Shown here: positions 7,010 through 10,831 of the stretch, one piece after another | Layout of the letters: each line of letters opens with the position of its first letter | Numbering within the stretch: position 1 is the first letter of the stretch | Origin: Blastocladiella britannica | Lineage: Eukaryota; Blastocladiomycota; Blastocladiomycetes; Blastocladiales; Blastocladiaceae | Assembly (NCBI GenBank): GCA_025349905.2 | Contig: MU625141.1 | Location: 1-10,831 of the forward strand | Length of the DNA: 10,831 bases | Reading direction: 5' to 3' | The notes under the pieces: generated by a model | The model's database searches: none | The model's input: the letters and a program-made list of their open reading frames with translations, nothing else | What the model was told of the DNA's origin: nothing | Position numbers and translations under genes: made by a program

Positions 7010-10000
7010 TCAAATGACGAGATCAGCGGCCGCGCGTGTCTTCATGACCGATGACTCTTGCGTGTGTTGCGACTTCTTCACGTCGGAACCGTACTTTGGA
7101 GCCGAAACTGCTGCGGCTGCGCCTTGATCCTCAAAGTCAGCCAGAGGGGAGATGCGCATATCCTCGTTCTTGTTGGTGACAGCGCGCACGAGCCGAGCGG
7201 CCATCCGCATGAGGATCGTGAACGGGATCATGACCACCGACATGGCAATGCACACGCCCCAGTCGTTGCCGTTCAGCGCGACGGTGCCCATGAACACGCC
7301 CGCAAACTGAACCATGACGACTTGGACAACGATGATGATGGCCAACATCAGCCCAAACAGCGGGTTCCGTGTGATGCCGTGCAAAAAGTTGAGTTCGAGC
7401 TTGAGCTGGCGCGACAGCACCTCGTTGACGACCTGCATGAGCACAAACGTGGTGAACAAGATAGTGTTTCCCCACGCCGTTTGCTGGGCGGCCGTCGACC
7501 CGTAGTACGCGGCGTTGTATGTGAGCAGGTCCTTACGAGCAAACAGAATCAGGAGGAGCACCACCGTCTCGTACACGCCGACAATGCCCACGTGGATCCG
7601 CATGTAGCCGTTCAGGATCGGGTCGGTTCGCAAGTGCGGCTTGGCGTGCAAGATCCCCTCGTCTGGAACGTCGGACGCCAGTCCGAGCGCGCCAAAGGTA
7701 TCTTTTTTTTTGTGTATTTTGTCAGTTTGGCCTGATAAACAGAAGATATAAAAAATATAGAGGACGCACCCATGATCAAATTCACCCAGAGCAGCTGGAC
7801 GGTATTCAGAGGTGGAGAATCATTGGCAAGGGACCCTACCACGGTCAACACGATGGCCACGACATTGACCGCCAGTTGAAATTGCAAGAACTTGCGCACG
7901 GCACTCAGGACGTTGCGGCCCCACTTGATGGACTGCACAATCGAAATGAAATTGTCGTCGAGCAGGATAATGTCTGAGGCGTTCATCGCGATTTGGGTGC
8001 CGGAAATACCCATCGCGAATCCGACATCTGCCTCCTTGAGCGCGGGTGCGTCGTTCGTCCCGTCGCCCGTGACGGCAACAACGTCGCCCATGCACTTGAG
8101 GAGACACACCAGCGTATGCTTGTCGGCCGGGCTCGAGCGGGCGAGAACTTGCAATTTCGGGATCACCGCCTTCTTGTCGTCCTCTGACATGGCACGGAAA
8201 ACGGGGCCCTCCAATGCAACGCCACCGGGGCTCAGAATGTGGCATTCTTGGGCGATCTTGGACGCCGTCAGCAAATTGTCGCCCGTCACCATCCGCACGG
8301 TGATCCCGGCGCGCTGGCAGACCTTGACGGCATCCGGGACGCCAGCACGGACAGGGTCCTTGATACCAACCAGCCCGACAAAGACCAAATCGTGCTCGGG
8401 ATCTTCACGCTCGCCGCGGGTCAGCGGCCGGTCAAAGTCGCGGAACGCCAGAGCAATGGTGCGCAACCCCTGACCGGCCCAGATGCGAATCAGCTCCGAT
8501 ACATCTGCCCGCTCGTCCGTGCCCATCGGAATAATGCAGGAAGAGTCGGACGCCAGCTGCTGGGTACACAGACCAAGCACCATCTCGGACGCGCCCTTGA
8601 CATGCAGACGGAAAAGCGCGGGCTGGCCAGCGCCGGGCGATGCGACTTGAGGCTCGCAGAGAGTCGACATGCGCTTGCGCTCGGACGTGAACAAGTACTC
8701 GCCCTTTTCCACCTTCAAGACGCGCTTTCGCAGGTCCTCGTAGTGCACTCCGAGCTTTTTGGCCCAGATCAGCAGTGCGCCCTCGGTGGCCGATCCGACA
8801 AAGAGCGGGTTCGAGTCGTTGTCCTTGTGCTTGATGAAGCAGCTGGAATTGATGCACACCGCCTCGCACAGCAAGTCGCGGAGCTCTTGCGGGAACGTGT
8901 CGGGTAGGAACGGTGCGGCATCGGCTTCGCCCGAGCCCTCGCCGTGCAGCCGCTTGTGTCCAACCGCGACCTTGACGACCGTCATCCGGTTCTCGGTCAG
9001 AGTTCCAGTCTTATCGGTGCAAATCGCCGTAGCTTCGCCCATCGTCTCGGACGCGTGCAAGTGGCGGACAAAGCACCGGTCCTTGATCATCTTAAACATG
9101 GAGAACGCGAGCGAAATGGTCACTGCAAGCGGGAGCCCCTCGGGGACGGCAACAACAATCACCGTGATCGATACTTCGAAAAACCGCAGCAGGTTGATGA
9201 GATCGCTTGCCGGAAAAGTGCCTGCCGCTGGGTACTGGGCAACCTTGTCGATGATGAACCGAATCGTCAGGCCAAAGAAAGTGATGGCGCCAGCCGCAAA
9301 CCCGAGCTTTCCGATCTGCATGGCAAGGACGCTGAGCTTGGACTGCAGGACGGTTTCCTGTCCCTGCGCCTCGGCGAGCAGCTGCTGGATCTTGCCGCCC
9401 GAGCTGCGCGACCCGACCGACGTGACCAGCATGAACCCAGAGCCCTCGGACACTTGGCAGCCCGAGAACAAGGACGGGAGCTTGGGCGTCTTTTTCACGG
9501 GCAGCGACTCGCCCGTGAGCGGCGACTCGTCAATCACCAGCCGGTTGCCGCTCAGAAAGACGCCATCGGCCGGCACCTCGTCGCCGATCGCGAGCTCCAC
9601 CACATCGCCTACCACCAGGTCCCACGAGGAAATCTGGTTGCGCTGCCCACCGCGAATCACCTTGGTTTTCTTGTCGGACTGGAGCATGAGGAGCCGCTTG
9701 AATTTCTTGTCTTTGGAATAGTCGTTGCCGGCGGTGACCGTCAACACGATAATGACGGCAATCAGGATCGCGAGTCCCTCGTACCACCCGTCTCCTGTCA
9801 CGGCGCCAACAATCAGCGTGATTGCGGCCGAGACAATCAGGATTTGAATGATGGGATCTTCCTTGATGTTGCCCACAACCATTTGAAATATGGTTTCGGA
9901 TGGCGGTGGCGGCACAAGATTGGCGCCGTAAACTGCCAGTCGAATGTCATTGTCCAAGACGCGTGTACCTAATGTTATTTACACTTTCAAATCAGTATGC

Positions 10001-10556
10001 ATTTATGAGGATGCACACCATAAAAATTACACATACGGGTGGGATCGTCCTCATCAACAGGGAGGCCATGCTCCACCGAAGAGCGCAGGAAATCAACCAG
10101 GCCATCAACGCCGCCAAACTTTGCATTCAAGAGCTTGGTCTGCTCTGCCGACGAGCGCTCGTCGAAATTAACGATCGCCGAGAGCTGATCCGGCGTCAAT
10201 AAGAAATCCTCGGCCGATTTGGCGGGTTTTGGAGCGTAGTGGTGATGGTGCGGTAGTGCGGCGCCCAAACCCGAACCTGCAGCAGATGATTTGCTTGTCC
10301 ACGGCGAAGGGGACGGAGCCGGTCCAAGGGGTCCTGCCCGAGCAACCCCAGTGGTTGGAATGACCCTACCGGCCCCGACCAGCGGTGGAAGGTGGGAATG
10401 TTGTCCGTGATCCAGGAGTGGCGCTGTTGGAGGAGCGGTAGCAGCCGCAGAATTGTCGTCTAAGTTGCGCGCATTTTGTCGGGCACGTGAATATGCGGCT
10501 GCGGCAGTGGGATCCGTCTCTGCGAACGGATGGTGTCCGTCGGCGTCGCTCGACAT
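7010..10556 (-). CDS. PMC1: Plasma-membrane-type Ca2+-transporting P-type ATPase (P2B), three exons
   Basis: This is an ATP-driven Ca2+ pump of the PMCA/PMC1 (ATP2B) family, which moves Ca2+ out of the cytosol across the plasma or vacuolar membrane. Exons 10556-10037, 9968-7770 and 7701-7010 give 1136 aa. Key parts in order: a Pro/Ala/His-rich N-terminal extension (1-115), the family block LTPDQLSAIVNF...FGGVDGLVDFL (120-157), TGES in the actuator domain (325-328), PEGLP of TM4 (449-453), DKTGT with the phosphorylated Asp492, KGASE in the nucleotide-binding domain (631-635), TGDGTNDAP (807-815), and VNLIMD of TM6 with Asn903 and Asp907 as Ca2+ ligands. TM7-TM10 follow, then a short tail of about 60 residues with no obvious 1-5-8-14-type calmodulin-binding helix. 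The start is the first ATG; upstream in-frame codons begin only with TTG. The membrane it acts in cannot be told from sequence. Confidence 0.95.
7702..7769 (-). other. PMC1: Ca2+-ATPase intron 2 (68 nt), splits the TM6 Asp codon
   Basis: Donor GTGCGT, acceptor AAAAG, phase 1. Splicing makes VNLIMD-TFGALGLASD, the TM6 signature. Unspliced, the codon reads Gly and the frame runs open to 7612 in a non-homologous frame. AACTGAC is a likely branch site. Confidence 0.9.
9969..10036 (-). other. PMC1: Ca2+-ATPase intron 1 (68 nt)
   Basis: Donor GTATGT, the only one in the window without C at +4; acceptor ATTAG; phase 1. It joins DEDDPTR to TRVLDNDIRLAVYGAN, restoring the conserved block before TM1. 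ACTGATT is a likely branch site. Confidence 0.88.
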
Positions 10557-10728
10557 GGCTTTCCAGTTATTGTTTTTGATCTTGCCAGCAATGTGGGGGG
10601 GATTAATATATTTCAATACCCTGATTGGTTTGAAGATGCGACCTGAAATGGAAGAGTATGCAGTCTTTTCGCAGATCGTTGGGGAGTTGAAGTTGATGGG
10701 AAAAACACCAGACCGGATCCCCGTCTAA
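10555..10728 (+). CDS. Small hydrophobic ORF (57 aa), doubtful
   Basis: I do not recognise this ORF. It starts MAFQLLFLILPAMWGGLIYF, which would make one membrane segment, and ends in a charged, helix-friendly tail (MRPEMEEYAVFSQIVGELKL...DRIPV). Its ATG (10555-10557) overlaps the ATPase ATG (10556-10554) on the other strand, because both use the palindrome CATG. Later in-frame ATGs at 10591 and 10636 would avoid the overlap. Against it: all three minus-strand frames over 10621-10728 are also open, base composition is nearer that of the intergenic regions, and I see no homologue. For it: in this packed genome a divergent plus-strand gene is expected about here, and the amino-acid pattern is protein-like. 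Confidence 0.25.
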   Translation: MAFQLLFLILPAMWGGLIYFNTLIGLKMRPEMEEYAVFSQIVGELKLMGKTPDRIPV

Positions 10729-10831
10729 TATTTTTCATTAAGATCTTTTCGTTCGCTTTGCTCGCTCAAATGATTGCTGGCTCCCGACAATCATTAATGT
10801 ATCACACCACGTCCGACATGAAGGGAAAAAA
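10557..10831. promoter_or_regulatory. 5' flank of the Ca2+-ATPase gene
   Basis: This flank upstream of the ATPase ATG is AT-richer than the exons and should hold its promoter and 5' UTR. A minus-strand GTATTG...GAAAG pair at about 10618-10559 could be a 5' UTR intron ending two bases before the ATG. An 8-bp inverted repeat lies at 10769-10795. Apart from the doubtful small ORF, I see no gene. Confidence 0.4.
10769..10795. repeat. 8-bp inverted repeat with 11-nt loop
   Basis: AATGATTG (10769-10776) and CAATCATT (10788-10795) can form a hairpin around an 11-nt loop. It lies about 215 bp upstream of the ATPase ATG. It may be a protein-binding site, a small hairpin or chance. Confidence 0.6.

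Noticed and set aside
8759..9972. Two long plus-strand open frames (about 320 and 342 codons) opposite the Ca2+-ATPase
   Set aside because: They lie fully antisense to a highly conserved coding exon with all P-type ATPase motifs. Their products look like frame shadows, rich in Arg, His and Ser, with no recognisable domain.
10557..10616. Longer ATPase N-terminus starting at 10616 (KYINPPHIAGK...)
   Set aside because: The upstream start would be TTG. The ATG at 10556 matches the ATGTCG start seen in the other three genes, and the extra residues come from AT-rich leader sequence.

Overview
This is nuclear DNA from a compact eukaryotic genome. It carries four conserved, intron-containing housekeeping genes packed almost end to end, with very short intergenic gaps where both flanking genes are visible (48, 83 and 91 bp). 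Introns are 57-78 nt and AT-rich, and exons are GC-rich. The Mif2-like N-terminal GRKTG motif and the form of the CENP-C motif suggest a fungus, perhaps an early-diverging one, or a close opisthokont relative. I cannot name a species. No mobile element, CRISPR array, tRNA, rRNA or bacterial-type operon is visible.

Layout from left to right: (1) 1-568 is an AT-richer stretch with no supportable gene. It holds a 14-T run, a 14-bp palindrome and an E2F-like box. (2) 569-2167, minus strand, is TAF6, a TFIID/SAGA histone-fold subunit, reconstructed here as six exons coding 420 aa. (3) 2168-2215 is a 48-bp divergent gap between the start codons of TAF6 and TIM23. (4) 2216-2958, plus strand, is TIM23, the mitochondrial inner-membrane import channel subunit, in two exons coding 222 aa. 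(5) 3042-6918, plus strand, is CENP-C/Mif2, the inner-kinetochore scaffold, in four exons coding 1224 aa. It has an N-terminal GRKTG block, a CENP-C motif near residue 890 and a C-terminal cupin. (6) 6919-7009 is a convergent gap. (7) 7010-10556, minus strand, is a plasma-membrane-type (PMC1/ATP2B) Ca2+ P-type ATPase, in three exons coding 1136 aa. (8) 10557-10831 is the 5' side of the ATPase. It contains a small, doubtful plus-strand ORF whose ATG overlaps the ATPase ATG.

The genes are not functionally linked beyond being core eukaryotic functions (transcription initiation, protein import, chromosome segregation, Ca2+ efflux). Their common features are structural. All four reconstructed CDSs begin ATGTCG (Met-Ser). 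Ten of eleven introns have C at donor position +4, and CTGAY-like branch sites recur. I find no new biological system here. The items most worth a second look are the very short divergent promoter, the unusual donor consensus, a stop-free in-frame intron in TAF6 and the overlapping divergent ATGs at 10554-10557.
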